Below are positions 1 through 9,527 of a stretch of DNA of 64,000 nucleotides, one piece after another. The notes beneath the pieces are model-generated. The model did not search any database, had not been told where the DNA came from, and worked only from the letters and a program-made list of their open reading frames with translations. Position numbers and translations under genes: made by a program. Source of the DNA: Micromonospora mirobrigensis (GTDB lineage: Bacteria > Actinomycetota > Actinomycetes > Mycobacteriales > Micromonosporaceae); contig NZ_FMCX01000001.1 of the NCBI RefSeq assembly GCF_900091555.1, positions 620,001 through 684,000 on the forward strand, written 5' to 3'. How positions within the stretch are numbered: the stretch's first letter is position 1; each line of letters starts with the position of its first letter.

Positions 1-1221
1 CTCTGGTGCCTCACCGTGGACTTCAACACCGCGCCGCCCGGCACCGGGCAGGCGCTGCTGACCGACCTGGCGGCCCGGCTCACCGCCCGCGGGCGGGCCT
101 TCGTCGACCTGTCGGTGCTGGCCGAGAACACCGGCGCCATCCGGCTCTACGAGCGGCTCGGCTTCTACCGCACGGCGACGCTCTGCGTGAAGCGGAAGAA
201 CCCGATCAACGAGCGGCTCTTCCTGCCCGCCATGCCCGCGGGGTACGACGAGCTCAACCCGTACGCGAAGATCGTCGCCGACGAGGCGATGCGGCGCGGC
301 ATCCGGGTCGAGGTGACCGACCCGACCTGGGGTGAGCTGCGGCTGACCAGCGGCGGCCGGACCGTCCACACCCGCGAGTCGCTCTCCGAGCTGACCTCGG
401 CGGTGGCGATGAGCCGCTGCGACGACAAGCGGGTCACCCGGCGGATCCTCACCGAGGCGGGCCTGTCGGTGCCGCGCGGCCGGACCGCCACCGGCGACGC
501 CGACGACGCCGCCTTCCTGGCCGAGGCCGGCCGGGTCGTGGTCAAGCCGGCCCGCGGCGAGCAGGGCAACGGCATCACCGTCGGGGTGCGCACCCCCGAG
601 GCGCTGGCCGCCGCCGTCGAGCTGGCCCGCCGGTTCTGCCCCGAGGTGCTGATCGAGGAGCTGCGCGAGGGCGAGGACCTGCGGGTGATCGTCATCGACC
701 ACGAGGTGGTCGCCGCGGCCGTGCGCCGCCCCGCCCAGGTGACCGGCGACGGGGTGCACGACATCGCCGAGCTGATCGAGCGGCAGAGCCGCCGCCGGGC
801 CGCCGCCACCGGGGGCGAGTCCCGGATCCCGCTGGACGACATGACCCGCGAGGTGATCGCCGAGGCCGGGTACGAGCTGCACGACGTGCTGCCCGAGGGC
901 ACGGTCCTGGCCGTCCGGCGGACCGCCAACCTGCACACCGGAGGCACCATCCACGACGTGACCGGGGAGCTGCACCCGGAGATCGCCGAGGCGTGCGTCG
1001 CGGCCAGCCGGGCGCTGGACATCCCGGTCACCGGGCTGGACCTGCTGGTTCCCTCTCCCGACCGGCCCGAGCACGTCTTCATCGAGGCGAACGAGCGGCC
1101 CGGCCTGGCCAACCACGAGCCGCAGCCGACCGCCGAACGCTTCGTCGACCTGCTCTTCCCCGGGACCCGGGCACCGCAACGGCTCTGGTCCCCGGCGGGT
1201 GCGGCAAGCTCTCCGGCATGA
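1..1221 (+). CDS. ngg: N-acetylglutaminylglutamine synthetase (GNAT plus ATP-grasp), 5' truncated by window edge
   Basis: The reading frame is open from base 1, so the start lies upstream of the window. The first ~75 visible residues are the end of a GNAT acetyltransferase domain (ENTGAIRLYERLGFYRTATL). The rest is an ATP-grasp ligase with a lysine/glycine loop (VVKPARGEQGNGITVGV) and a C-terminal metal/substrate segment (FIEANERPGL). This GNAT-ATP-grasp fusion is typical of the enzyme that joins two glutamines and acetylates them to make N-acetylglutaminylglutamine, the precursor of the osmoprotectant NAGGN. Its stop overlaps the next start by 4 bases (ATGA at 1218), so the two are translationally coupled. 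The amidotransferase that completes NAGGN is expected just upstream, outside the window. The family call is firm; the substrate is inferred from the fusion and the neighbour. Confidence 0.9.
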   Translation, partial: LWCLTVDFNTAPPGTGQALLTDLAARLTARGRAFVDLSVLAENTGAIRLYERLGFYRTATLCVKRKNPINERLFLPAMPAGYDELNPYAKIVADEAMRRGIRVEVTDPTWGELRLTSGGRTVHTRESLSELTSAVAMSRCDDKRVTRRILTEAGLSVPRGRTATGDADDAAFLAEAGRVVVKPARGEQGNGITVGVRTPEALAAAVELARRFCPEVLIEELREGEDLRVIVIDHEVVAAAVRRPAQVTGDGVHDIAELIERQSRRRAAATGGESRIPLDDMTREVIAEAGYELHDVLPEGTVLAVRRTANLHTGGTIHDVTGELHPEIAEACVAASRALDIPVTGLDLLVPSPDRPEHVFIEANERPGLANHEPQPTAERFVDLLFPGTRAPQRLWSPAGAASSPA

Positions 1222-2402
1222 CCGGACGTGCCCCCACCCCGCTGAAGCTCGACCTCGACTACCTCCGGCAGGTGCTGCTGGAGCTGCTGGAGATCCCCAG
1301 CCCCTCGGGGCGTACCGACCACATCCAGCAGTACGTCGGCGAGCGGCTCTCCGCCCTCGGCGTCTCCTCGACGCTGACCCGGCGGGGCGCGCTGAGCGCC
1401 TGCCTGCCCGGTCCCCGGTCCACCGGCGCCGACCGGGCGATCGTGGTGCACACCGACACGATCGGCGGCATGGTCAAGCGGTTGAAGGAGAACGGCCGGC
1501 TGGAGGTGACGCCGGTCGGTACGCACAGCGCCCGGTTCGCCGAGGGCGCGCACGTGCGGATCTTCACCGACGACCTGGACCGGGTGGTCACCGGCCAGAT
1601 CCTCCCGCTCAAGGCCAGCGGGCACCGTTACAACGAGGGCGTCGACCTCCAGGGCGTCGGCTGGGAGCTGGTGGAGCTGCGGGTCGACGAGCCGGTGCAG
1701 GACATCGCCGGGCTGCGCGCCCTGGGCATCGACGCCGGGGACTTCGTGGCCTTCCTGCCCAACCCGATGATCACCACGAGCGGGTACGTCAAGTCCCGGC
1801 ACCTCGACGACAAGGCCGGGGTGGCGGCCGTGCTGACCGCGTTCAAGGCGATGGTCGACGCGGGCGTCACCCCGGCGGTCACCGCCCACCTGCTGGTCAC
1901 CGTCACCGAGGAGATCGGCCACGGGGCCAGCCACGGGCTCGACCCGGACGTCGCCGAGATCGTCTCGGTGGACGCGGCGGTGGTGGCGCCCGGCCAGCAG
2001 TCCCGGGAGGACGCGGCGACCCTGGCGATGGGCGACGGGGTCGGCCCGTTCGACTACCACCTCACCCGCAACCTGGCCCGGATCGCCGGCGAGCACGGCG
2101 TGGACCTGGTCCGCGACGTCTTCGACTACTACCGCTCGGACGTGGCCGCGGCGGTCGAGGCGGGCGCGCACGCCCGGGTGGCGCTGCTCGGCTTCGGCGT
2201 CGACGCCACCCACGGGCACGAGCGCACCCACCTGGACGGGCTCGCGCAGCTCACCCAGCTGCTCTGCCTCTACCTCCAGAGTGACCTGGTCTTCCCGGAG
2301 TGGGACGCCGAGCCGGAGGGCGACCTGGCGGACTTCCCGTCGCTGGCGGTGCAGCCGGCGAACGAGGAGGGGCCGCGCGAGGGCCCGATCGGCATCGACT
2401 GA
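1218..2402 (+). CDS. NAGGN-system M42 family metallopeptidase
   Basis: A 394-residue protein of the M42 aminopeptidase family, in the subgroup that travels with NAGGN synthesis genes. Metal-site motifs are visible: HTDTIGG (His78, Asp80), HLDDKAG (195-201), EEIGHG (Glu231, Glu232) and a late DATHGHERTH. The ATG at 1218 was chosen because it overlaps the upstream stop and starts at the family's usual N-terminus; the frame is open further upstream but only through the preceding gene. In known NAGGN loci this peptidase is the third gene and is thought to act on the peptide osmolyte or its breakdown products. That role is inferred from context, while membership of M42 is clear. A weak GCCGG/CCGGC hairpin follows at 2407-2425. 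Confidence 0.9.
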   Translation: MTGRAPTPLKLDLDYLRQVLLELLEIPSPSGRTDHIQQYVGERLSALGVSSTLTRRGALSACLPGPRSTGADRAIVVHTDTIGGMVKRLKENGRLEVTPVGTHSARFAEGAHVRIFTDDLDRVVTGQILPLKASGHRYNEGVDLQGVGWELVELRVDEPVQDIAGLRALGIDAGDFVAFLPNPMITTSGYVKSRHLDDKAGVAAVLTAFKAMVDAGVTPAVTAHLLVTVTEEIGHGASHGLDPDVAEIVSVDAAVVAPGQQSREDAATLAMGDGVGPFDYHLTRNLARIAGEHGVDLVRDVFDYYRSDVAAAVEAGAHARVALLGFGVDATHGHERTHLDGLAQLTQLLCLYLQSDLVFPEWDAEPEGDLADFPSLAVQPANEEGPREGPIGID

Positions 2403-2442
2403 TCCCGCCGGTATTCCCCGCCGGCCTGTGATCAGAAAACCG

Positions 2443-2472
2443 TTGTCGTTGCCCCGGAGAAGTGGATAGCGT
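2443..2472 (+). promoter_or_regulatory. Candidate housekeeping-sigma promoter for the rnz leader
   Basis: TTGTCG (2443-2448) and TAGCGT (2467-2472) are separated by 18 bases, a good match to the actinobacterial HrdB/SigA pattern. Transcription would start near 2480, just before the strong ribosome-binding site of the short upstream ORF. It is the only clear promoter I see between the NAGGN operon and rnz. Confidence 0.55.
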
Positions 2473-2479
2473 GGCGGTA

Positions 2480-2719
2480 CACGCGAAGGGAGGTGGTCCA
2501 GACTTGTATAGCAATCGGACTCGTGAGGTGGCTGTCCGCTAGCCGCTGTCCTCGACAGTGAACTCGTCCGCCGCGAGGCGGGCACAGCACCATCGTCGAG
2601 ACCGTGTGGCAGCGGTGCGGCGAATCCACGACAGCCACCCGACCCCCGGGGTGCCGACCCAGTCCAGTCGGCCCGTGCGCGAGCGCGGAGCGCCCCGGGG
2701 GTCGCTTCATACCCAGGAG
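2480..2719 (+). ncRNA. Structured leader RNA upstream of rnz with mutually exclusive helices
   Basis: About 240 bases between the promoter and rnz are densely self-complementary. GGTGGCTGTC (2527-2536) pairs perfectly with GACAGCCACC (2630-2639). CTGTC (2546-2550) pairs with GACAG (2554-2558) around a 3-base loop. CCGCC (2568-2572) pairs with GGCGG (2577-2581) around a GCGA tetraloop. GTGG (2606-2609) pairs with CCAC (2626-2629). The word GCTGTCC occurs twice (2531-2537 and 2545-2551), so each copy can pair with either GACAG segment, the layout of a two-state switch. The first copy lies inside the short ORF at 2504-2542. Third-position GC in the frame open through this stretch is clearly lower than in the surrounding genes, which argues for RNA rather than protein. 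No RNA family that I can name fits it. Structure is seen; regulation is inferred. Confidence 0.6.
2504..2542 (+). CDS. Short upstream ORF (12-codon leader peptide candidate)
   Basis: TTG start at 2504 follows an excellent ribosome-binding site, GGGAGGTGG (2488-2496), at 7-base spacing. It reads LYSNRTREVAVR and stops at TAG (2540-2542). A ribosome on this ORF would cover GCTGTC at 2531-2536, the 5' strand of the longest helix in the leader, so translation could choose between alternative structures. The frame after the TAG stays open and is in phase with rnz, so stop-codon readthrough into an N-terminally extended RNase Z is formally possible. I consider it unlikely, because rnz has its own ribosome-binding site. 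The peptide resembles nothing I can name. Confidence 0.45.
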   Translation: MYSNRTREVAVR

Positions 2720-2725
2720 ATCCCG

Positions 2726-3655
2726 GTGTCGATGCGCGAGCTGGTGGTGCTGGGCACCGCCAGTCAGGCCCCCACCCGGAGACGCAACCACAACGGCTAC
2801 GTCCTGCGCTGGGACGACGAGGTGATCCTCTTCGACCCGGGCGAGGGCAGCCAGCGTCAACTCCTGCACACCGGCGTCACCGCCACCGACCTGACCCGGA
2901 TCTGCGTCACCCACTTCCACGGCGACCACTGCCTCGGCCTGCCCGGCACCATCCAGCGGCTCTCCCTGGACCGGGTCCCGCACCCGGTGGCGGTGCACTT
3001 CCCGGCCGGCGGGGCGGAATACTTCGCCCGGCTCCGGCACGCCAGCTCCTTCCACGAGACCGCCGAGCTGGCCGTCGAGCCGATCACCACGGACGGGCAG
3101 CGGATCGCCCTGCGCGCCGGCACCCTGGAGGCCCGCCGGCTGCGCCACCCCATCGAGACGTACGGCTACCGGCTGGTCGAGCCGGACGGCTGCCGGATGC
3201 TGCCGGAGCGGCTGTCCGCGTACGGGATCGGCGGGCCGGCCGTCGGCGAGCTGCAACGCGTCGGCCACCTGGACGTCGGCGGGCGTCGCGTCACCCGCGA
3301 CGAGGTGAGCGAGCCCCGCCCCGGGCAGCGGTTCGCCTTCGTCATGGACACCGGCCTCTGCGACGGCGTGTACGCCCTCGCCGAACGGGCCGACCTGCTG
3401 GTCATCGAGTCGACCTTCCTCGACTCGGAGGCCGCGCTGGCCGCCGAGGTCGGCCACCTGACCGCCGGCCAGGCCGCGCGGGTGGCCACCGAGTCGGGGG
3501 TACGCAGGCTCGTGCTCACCCACTTCTCCCAGCGGTACGCCGACCCGCGGCGCTTCCACGACGAGGCCCGCGAGCACTTCGCCGGCGACCTGGTGATCGC
3601 CGAGGACCTGACCACCGTGCCGGTGCCGCCCCGGCAGGTAGCCTCGGCCGGGTGA
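2726..3655 (+). CDS. rnz: Ribonuclease Z (tRNA 3'-processing endonuclease)
   Basis: A 309-residue metallo-beta-lactamase-fold endonuclease that cleaves the 3' trailer from tRNA precursors; about the usual length for bacterial RNase Z. The zinc motif HFHGDH is at residues 63-68 (His63, His65, Asp67, His68), a further metal aspartate is in FVMDTG, and the final histidine in LTHFSQRY. The GTG at 2726 follows AGGAGA (2715-2720) by 5 bases; ATG at 2732 is an alternative with longer spacing. The open frame runs back to 2558, but that part belongs to the structured leader and does not look coding. The stop overlaps the following GTG (3652) by 4 bases, giving a two-gene unit. Confidence 0.92.
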   Translation: MSMRELVVLGTASQAPTRRRNHNGYVLRWDDEVILFDPGEGSQRQLLHTGVTATDLTRICVTHFHGDHCLGLPGTIQRLSLDRVPHPVAVHFPAGGAEYFARLRHASSFHETAELAVEPITTDGQRIALRAGTLEARRLRHPIETYGYRLVEPDGCRMLPERLSAYGIGGPAVGELQRVGHLDVGGRRVTRDEVSEPRPGQRFAFVMDTGLCDGVYALAERADLLVIESTFLDSEAALAAEVGHLTAGQAARVATESGVRRLVLTHFSQRYADPRRFHDEAREHFAGDLVIAEDLTTVPVPPRQVASAG

Positions 3656-4161
3656 CGATCACGCTGCGTCCCGCCACCGGCGACGACCTGATGGCGGTGG
3701 GGGCGATGCACCAGCGCTCCCGGACCTCGGCCTACTCCGGGTTCCTGTCGGCCGAGGCGCTGGCCTCGCCCACCCCGGAGGAGATGGGCCGCTACTGGGT
3801 CGAGCGGCTGGTCTGGGAGGGCGCCGACCACCGGATGACCGTCGCCGAGCGCGACGGGCGGCTGGTCGGCTTCAGCTATCTCGGCCCGGACGACGAAGGC
3901 GACCCGGCGACCGGGCTGCTCAACGCCATCCACCTGGAGCCGGACGAGCGCGGTCGGGGCACCGGCCGGGCGCTGATGGTCGACGCGCTGGCCGCCATGC
4001 GGGACCGGGGCTTCAGCCGGGCGGTGCTCTGGGTGCTCCGGCAGAACACGCACGCCCGGGCCTTCTACGAACGGGGCGGCTGGCGGCCCACCGGCGCGGA
4101 GCGCCGGGACCGGATCGGTCCGGTCGAGGTTCCCCAGCTCCGCTACGAGCGTGCGGTGTGA
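3652..4161 (+). CDS. GNAT family N-acetyltransferase
   Basis: 169 residues with a complete GNAT fold. The acetyl-CoA pyrophosphate-binding loop is ERGRGTG at about residues 100-106 (consensus R/Q-x-x-G-x-G/A), followed by the motif B segment [13 protein letters not shown]. It starts at GTG 3652, overlapping the rnz stop, and is probably translated from the same mRNA. The substrate (small molecule or protein N-terminus) cannot be deduced; RimI-like or antibiotic-type acetylation are both possible. The gene ends 50 bases before the convergent cystathionine beta-synthase, with a GC-rich hairpin in between. Confidence 0.85.
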   Translation: MTITLRPATGDDLMAVGAMHQRSRTSAYSGFLSAEALASPTPEEMGRYWVERLVWEGADHRMTVAERDGRLVGFSYLGPDDEGDPATGLLNAIHLEPDERGRGTGRALMVDALAAMRDRGFSRAVLWVLRQNTHARAFYERGGWRPTGAERRDRIGPVEVPQLRYERAV

Positions 4162-4162
4162 G

Positions 4163-4207
4163 GAGGGGCCCCCTGCCATACGAGAAGCGTTGCCAGGGGG
4201 CCCTTCG
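4163..4207. repeat. GGGGCCCC-type intergenic element, copy A; bidirectional terminator candidate
   Basis: GGGCCCCCTG (4166-4175) pairs with CAGGGGGCCC (4194-4203) around an 18-base loop containing ATACGAGAAGCG. It lies between converging genes (GNAT and cbs). The loop words resemble those of the copies at 9893, 33728 and 48481, but the flanking TTAAG seen in those is missing here. Confidence 0.65.
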
Positions 4208-4214
4208 TTGCGCG

Positions 4215-5585
<1,371 letters not shown>

Positions 5586-5664
5586 CTCGTTGTGTCCTTC
5601 TCCTCCGGCACCGGCTGCGGCGCCGGGCAGATGACTCGCGTGTCCGCGCCCAGGGTACGTCCCG

Positions 5665-6021
5665 TCAGGGCGTCACATGCCCTGGGATGACGGAGCTGCG
5701 ACGTGCCTCCCACTCCAGGAAGCGCTCGGTCTCCGACAGCACGCTGCCGGCCAGCCAGGTGACCATGACCGCGTCGTCCACCAGGCCGAGCACGGTCAGG
5801 AACAGCTCGGGGACCACGTCCAGCGGCGAGACGACGTACGCGGTGGCCGCCGCCATCAGGGCCAGCCGCAGGCCGCCGTCGTACTCGCCGCTGGCGGTGG
5901 CCCGGATCATCCGGGGCAACGCCGCCAGTCGGGTGCCGAGCGAGGGCCCGCCCCGGGCACCGGCGGCCACCGCCCTCGCCAGTGCCGTGAAGGCCGCTCG
6001 TCGTTGCAGGGTCCTACCCAT
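5665..6021 (-). CDS. DUF1232 (YkvA-like) small membrane-associated protein
   Basis: 118 residues from the ATG at 6021, preceded by an AGAGGGG-type ribosome-binding site; the frame extends upstream but without support. The C-terminal half has the DUF1232 signature: a hydrophobic segment AYVVSPLDVVPELFLTVLGLVDD that often reads as one or two membrane helices. No enzymatic activity is established for the family. It is divergent from the SGNH hydrolase pair, with 184 bases between starts. Function unknown. Confidence 0.75.
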   Translation of the reverse strand: MGRTLQRRAAFTALARAVAAGARGGPSLGTRLAALPRMIRATASGEYDGGLRLALMAAATAYVVSPLDVVPELFLTVLGLVDDAVMVTWLAGSVLSETERFLEWEARRSSVIPGHVTP

Positions 6022-6193
6022 CGTTCCCGCCCCTCTCCACGCCGTCAGGATGCCGCCCGCGCGCAAGTCCGGCCGGCGGGCCGATCACCGTCCGCGCCGC
6101 TGCCGGCACTGTCGGAACAGGTACCCAGTTCCGTCGCTTCCCAGGCACGTATCGGCCGTCATGACGACAGCGGGCGTTGTCGTCGGGGCGCGA

Positions 6194-6199
6194 TAATGT
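6194..6199 (+). promoter_or_regulatory. -10 element TAATGT; transcript probably leaderless
   Basis: TAATGT ends 6 bases before the ATG at 6206, so transcription would begin at or next to the start codon. There is no ribosome-binding site, which agrees with a leaderless mRNA. The -35 region (about 6170-6176) is a poor match. Confidence 0.45.
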
Positions 6200-6205
6200 C
6201 GCGGT

Positions 6206-7258
6206 ATGGGGGACGTTGGTTCCGTCGTACCGCCCGTAGCGGGTTGGCAGCGCGCGAGGCGGATCGCCCGCCTGGCGGCGATCGGCACGGGCGCCACGGC
6301 CGCGGCCGCCGCCGCGACCGGCGGGGTGCTGCTCGGCCAGGCCCGGCAGGCGCGACGCACCATCCCGATGGCCGAGGCGCCCCCGCCCCGCTGCGACGGG
6401 GTGTACGGCGCGAAGTTCCCCGGCCGGCCGATCACCATGGTCGTCCTCGGCGACTCCTCCGCCGCCGGGTACGGCGTGCACCGCCGCCGGGAGACGCCGG
6501 GCGCGCTACTCGCCACCGGCCTGACCCGCCGGCTGCACCGCCCGGTCCGGGTGCACCGGTTCGCCGTCGTCGGCAGCCTCTCCGCCGGGCTGAAACCGCA
6601 GGTCGAGTCCGCCCTGGAGTGCGAGCCGGACGTCGCGGTGATCCTGATCGGCGGCAACGACGTCACCAACCGCACCCCGCCCGGGCTGGCCGTGCGCTAT
6701 CTGGTGGAGGCGGTCCGGGCGCTGCGCGCCGCCGGCTGCGAGGTGGTGGTGGGCACCTGCCCCGACCTCGGCGCCATCCAGCCGATCCAGCCGCCGCTGC
6801 GCTGGCTGGCCCGGCGGTGGAGCCGGCAGCTGGCCGCCGCGCAGACGGTGGCCGTGGTCGAGGCGGGCGGCTGGACGGTCTCCCTGGGCGACCTGCTCGG
6901 CCCCCGGTTCGCCGCCGAGCCGACCCGGATGTTCGCCTGGGACCGGTTCCACCCGTCGGCCGAGGGCTATGCGATGGCCGTGGCCGCGCTGCTGCCGACG
7001 GTGATCTCCGCGCTCGGCGCCGGCCCCGAGCGCCGACCCGTGCCGGCCGCCGTGGGTGGCGTACGGTCGCTGCCGGAAGCCGCGCAGGAGGCGGCCCGGC
7101 ACGCGGGTACGGAGGTCAGCGGCACCCAGGTCCGCGGTCGTGACCGGGGCCCGGCCGGCCGGTGGGCGCAGCTGCGCCGGCGGGCCTTCTTCGGCGTCGG
7201 CGAGCAGCCGCAGTCCGGCCCGGCCACCGACTCCCCCACACTGGAGGGAACGGCATGA
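6206..7258 (+). CDS. SGNH/GDSL hydrolase, membrane-anchored (first of a tandem pair)
   Basis: 350 residues. An N-terminal segment rich in arginine then alanine/glycine (about 17-45) looks like an uncleaved signal anchor. The hydrolase core has block I VLGDSSAAGYG with the nucleophile Ser84, block III GGND (149-152) and block V WDRFHPS with Asp246 and His249. It therefore keeps a complete Ser-Asp-His triad. Esterase or lipase activity outside the membrane is likely, but the substrate is unknown. A ~75-residue tail rich in proline, arginine and glutamine follows the core. It is followed within 70 bases by a paralogue (7326-8129), apparently as a duplication. Confidence 0.85.
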   Translation: MGDVGSVVPPVAGWQRARRIARLAAIGTGATAAAAAATGGVLLGQARQARRTIPMAEAPPPRCDGVYGAKFPGRPITMVVLGDSSAAGYGVHRRRETPGALLATGLTRRLHRPVRVHRFAVVGSLSAGLKPQVESALECEPDVAVILIGGNDVTNRTPPGLAVRYLVEAVRALRAAGCEVVVGTCPDLGAIQPIQPPLRWLARRWSRQLAAAQTVAVVEAGGWTVSLGDLLGPRFAAEPTRMFAWDRFHPSAEGYAMAVAALLPTVISALGAGPERRPVPAAVGGVRSLPEAAQEAARHAGTEVSGTQVRGRDRGPAGRWAQLRRRAFFGVGEQPQSGPATDSPTLEGTA

Positions 7259-7325
7259 GCCGGCGGATCGTCGGATCGGGCGCGCAGCCGGCACGGGTCG
7301 ATCGGGATCGAGGGGAGGTGGCGTC

Positions 7326-8129
7326 ATGACGGGACGCGGCATCGGTGGCGAGATCGCCGTCCGGCTGGGCCGGGCGGCCGCGCTGTCCCTGGCGGCGGGG
7401 ACGATCGGCGGTGCGGCGGTGCTCGCCGGCGAGGCCATCGCCGCCCGCACCCGCCGGTACGCCGAGCCGGAGCTGGGCCTGGCGCTGCGGGCCACCGTGG
7501 GTCGGGCCGCCGCCGTTCCGCTGCGCCTGGTGCTGCTCGGTGACGCCTCGGCGCTCGGCGTCGGCGTGGACCGCTTCGAGGACACGCTCGGCGGCCAGCT
7601 GGCGCACCTGCTGGCCGAGGGACCGGCCGGTCGCCGGGTCCACCTGTCCAGCGTCGGCGTCTCCGGCTCCCGCTCCACCGACCTCGCCACCCAGGTGGCC
7701 CGGGCGCTGCTCGGCGAACGACCCGACGTGGCGGTGATCCTGGTCGGCGCGAACGACGCCACCGCCCTGGGCCGTCCCACCGAGTCGGCCGCCTATCTCG
7801 CGGCGGCGGTCCGCCGGCTGCGCGAGGTGCGGGTGCAGGTGGTCGTGGGCACCTGCCCCGACCTGGGCGCGGTACGCGCGATCGCCGCGCCGCTGCGGCA
7901 GGTGGTGGGCTGGTCCGGTCGGCGGATCGCCCGGGCGCAGACCGCCGCCGTGTTGGAGGCCGGTGGGACGGTCGTCGACCTGGGCACCGAGACCGGGCCG
8001 GTGTTCCGCGCCGACGCCGGCACCCTCTGCCACGACGGCTACCACCCGTCCGCGGACGGGTACCGGGTATGGGCGCACGCCCTGCTCCCGGCGGTGGCCG
8101 CCGCCGCGAACGTCTCCTCCCGGCAGTGA
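7326..8129 (+). CDS. SGNH/GDSL hydrolase paralogue with altered nucleophile motif
   Basis: 267 residues from ATG 7326, with GGGGAGGTGG just upstream. It aligns along its length with the preceding gene (EVVVGTCPDLGAI versus QVVVGTCPDLGAV; HPSAEGYAM versus HPSADGYRV). Block I reads LGDASALGVG: the serine expected in GDS is Ala74 and a serine follows at 75. Block III is GAND rather than GGND, and the C-terminal DGYHPS is intact. Either Ser75 substitutes or the protein is catalytically dead. An alanine-rich hydrophobic stretch near residues 17-40 suggests a membrane anchor. Likely co-transcribed with its twin. Confidence 0.85.
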   Translation: MTGRGIGGEIAVRLGRAAALSLAAGTIGGAAVLAGEAIAARTRRYAEPELGLALRATVGRAAAVPLRLVLLGDASALGVGVDRFEDTLGGQLAHLLAEGPAGRRVHLSSVGVSGSRSTDLATQVARALLGERPDVAVILVGANDATALGRPTESAAYLAAAVRRLREVRVQVVVGTCPDLGAVRAIAAPLRQVVGWSGRRIARAQTAAVLEAGGTVVDLGTETGPVFRADAGTLCHDGYHPSADGYRVWAHALLPAVAAAANVSSRQ

Positions 8130-8188
8130 ACGCGGCTGCGGGCCGCCGCGGGTGACATTTCCCGCCGGGCGGTCTGCTTCCGCGCCAA

Positions 8189-8205
8189 GTTACCGGCGGG
8201 TTAAC
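8189..8205. promoter_or_regulatory. Candidate TetR-type operator upstream of the thiolase
   Basis: GTTACCGGCGGGTTAAC, a near-palindrome with GTTA/TAAC ends, lies 8 bases before the thiolase ATG. Similar GTTACnGGCGGGTAAC boxes precede fatty-acid degradation genes in other actinomycetes, as I recall, so a fatty-acid-responsive repressor is plausible. No regulator gene is next to it. Confidence 0.4.
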
Positions 8206-8213
8206 GTTGGTTC

Positions 8214-9476
8214 ATGCCGATCGAGTCGTCCCGCGACGCCGTCATCGTCGCCACCGCCCGGTCCCCCATCGGCCGGGCGTTCAAGGGTTCCCTGCGCGAG
8301 GTCCGTCCGGACGACCTCGCCGCCACCATCGTCCAGGCCGCCCTGGACAAGATCCCCCAGCTCGACCCGACCGAGATCGAGGATCTCTACCTGGGCTGCG
8401 GCCTGCCCGGCGGCGAGCAGGGCTTCAACATGGCCCGGGTGGTGGCCACCCTGATGGGCCTGGACGGGCTGCCCGGCGCGACGCTCACCCGCTACTGCGC
8501 CTCGTCCCTCCAGACCACCCGGATGGCGATGCACGCGATCCGGGCCGGCGAGGGCGACGTGTTCGTCTCCGCCGGAGTGGAGATGGTCTCCCGCTACGCC
8601 CGGGGCAACTCCGACGCCCTGCCCCCCGAGGCGCAGGCGCTGGTCGGCGGCGGCTGGGAGAACCCGCGCTTCGCCGAGGCCCGGCAGCGCTCCGAGCGGC
8701 GCGCACAGGGCGGCGCCGAGGTGTGGACCGACCCGCGCGAGGACGGCCGGCTCCCGGACATCTACCTGACCATGGGGCAGACCGCCGAGAACCTCGCCCA
8801 GGCGTACGACGTGACCCGCGCGGACATGGACGAGTTCGGCGTACGCAGCCAGAACCTCGCCGAGAAGGCCATCGCGGACGGCTTCTGGGCCCGGGAGATC
8901 ACCCCGGTCACCACGCCGGACGGCACGGTGGTGAGCACCGACGACGGCCCGCGTGCCGGAGTGACCCTGGAGGCGGTGTCGGAGCTGAAGCCGGTGTTCC
9001 GTCCCGACGGGCGGATCACCGCCGGCAACTGCTGCCCGCTCAACGACGGCGCCGCCGCCGTGGTGATCATGAGCGCCCAGCGGGCGAAGGATCTGGGGCT
9101 CACGCCGCTGGCCCGGATCGTCTCCACCGGCGTCACCGCGCTGTCTCCGGAGATCATGGGCCTCGGTCCGGTGGAGGCGTCGAAGCAGGCGTTGAGGCGG
9201 GCCGGCATGACCATCGACGACGTCGACCTCGTGGAGATCAACGAGGCGTTCGCCGCCCAGGTCATCCCCTCCTACCGCCAGCTGGGCATCGCGGAGGAGA
9301 AGCTGAACGTGATGGGCGGGGCGATCGCCGTCGGCCACCCGTTCGGCATGACCGGCGCCCGGATCACCGGCACCCTGCTCAACGCCCTGAGCTGGCACGA
9401 CAAGACCATCGGTCTGGAGACGATGTGCGTCGGCGGCGGCCAGGGCATGGCCATGGTCCTCGAACGCCTCAGCTGA
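8214..9476 (+). CDS. fadA: Thiolase family protein (acetyl-CoA C-acyltransferase)
   Basis: 420 residues, full thiolase length. The nucleophilic cysteine is Cys95 (RYCASS), the active-site histidine His375 (GHPFGMTG) and the acid/base cysteine Cys405 (CVGGGQG); NEAFA is also present. It should cleave 3-ketoacyl-CoA in beta-oxidation or run the reverse condensation. The histidine block has phenylalanine and methionine where most thiolases read GHPLGATG, a variation seen in degradative branches. No partner hydroxyacyl-CoA dehydrogenase is adjacent. ATG 8214 is the only reasonable start. A hairpin follows 10 bases after the stop. Confidence 0.88.
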   Translation: MPIESSRDAVIVATARSPIGRAFKGSLREVRPDDLAATIVQAALDKIPQLDPTEIEDLYLGCGLPGGEQGFNMARVVATLMGLDGLPGATLTRYCASSLQTTRMAMHAIRAGEGDVFVSAGVEMVSRYARGNSDALPPEAQALVGGGWENPRFAEARQRSERRAQGGAEVWTDPREDGRLPDIYLTMGQTAENLAQAYDVTRADMDEFGVRSQNLAEKAIADGFWAREITPVTTPDGTVVSTDDGPRAGVTLEAVSELKPVFRPDGRITAGNCCPLNDGAAAVVIMSAQRAKDLGLTPLARIVSTGVTALSPEIMGLGPVEASKQALRRAGMTIDDVDLVEINEAFAAQVIPSYRQLGIAEEKLNVMGGAIAVGHPFGMTGARITGTLLNALSWHDKTIGLETMCVGGGQGMAMVLERLS

Positions 9477-9486
9477 TCCACCCGAC

Positions 9487-9523
9487 GCTGCACCCTCGCC
9501 GGGGAACCGGGCGGGGGTGCAGC
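9487..9523. terminator. Hairpin between thiolase and convergent small gene
   Basis: GCTGCACCC (9487-9495) pairs with GGGTGCAGC (9515-9523), a perfect 9-base stem. It can serve both converging genes. Confidence 0.6.
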
Positions 9524-9527
9524 GCTG

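Noticed and set aside
165..2585. 806-codon minus-strand open frame opposite the NAGGN genes
   Set aside because: Composition is the arginine/valine/glycine-rich antisense shadow of high-GC genes; no domain, and the plus strand holds two clear families.
2558..2725. Longer RNase Z starting at GTG 2558
   Set aside because: This part is structured RNA with lower GC third positions; a good ribosome-binding site precedes 2726 and the family starts there.
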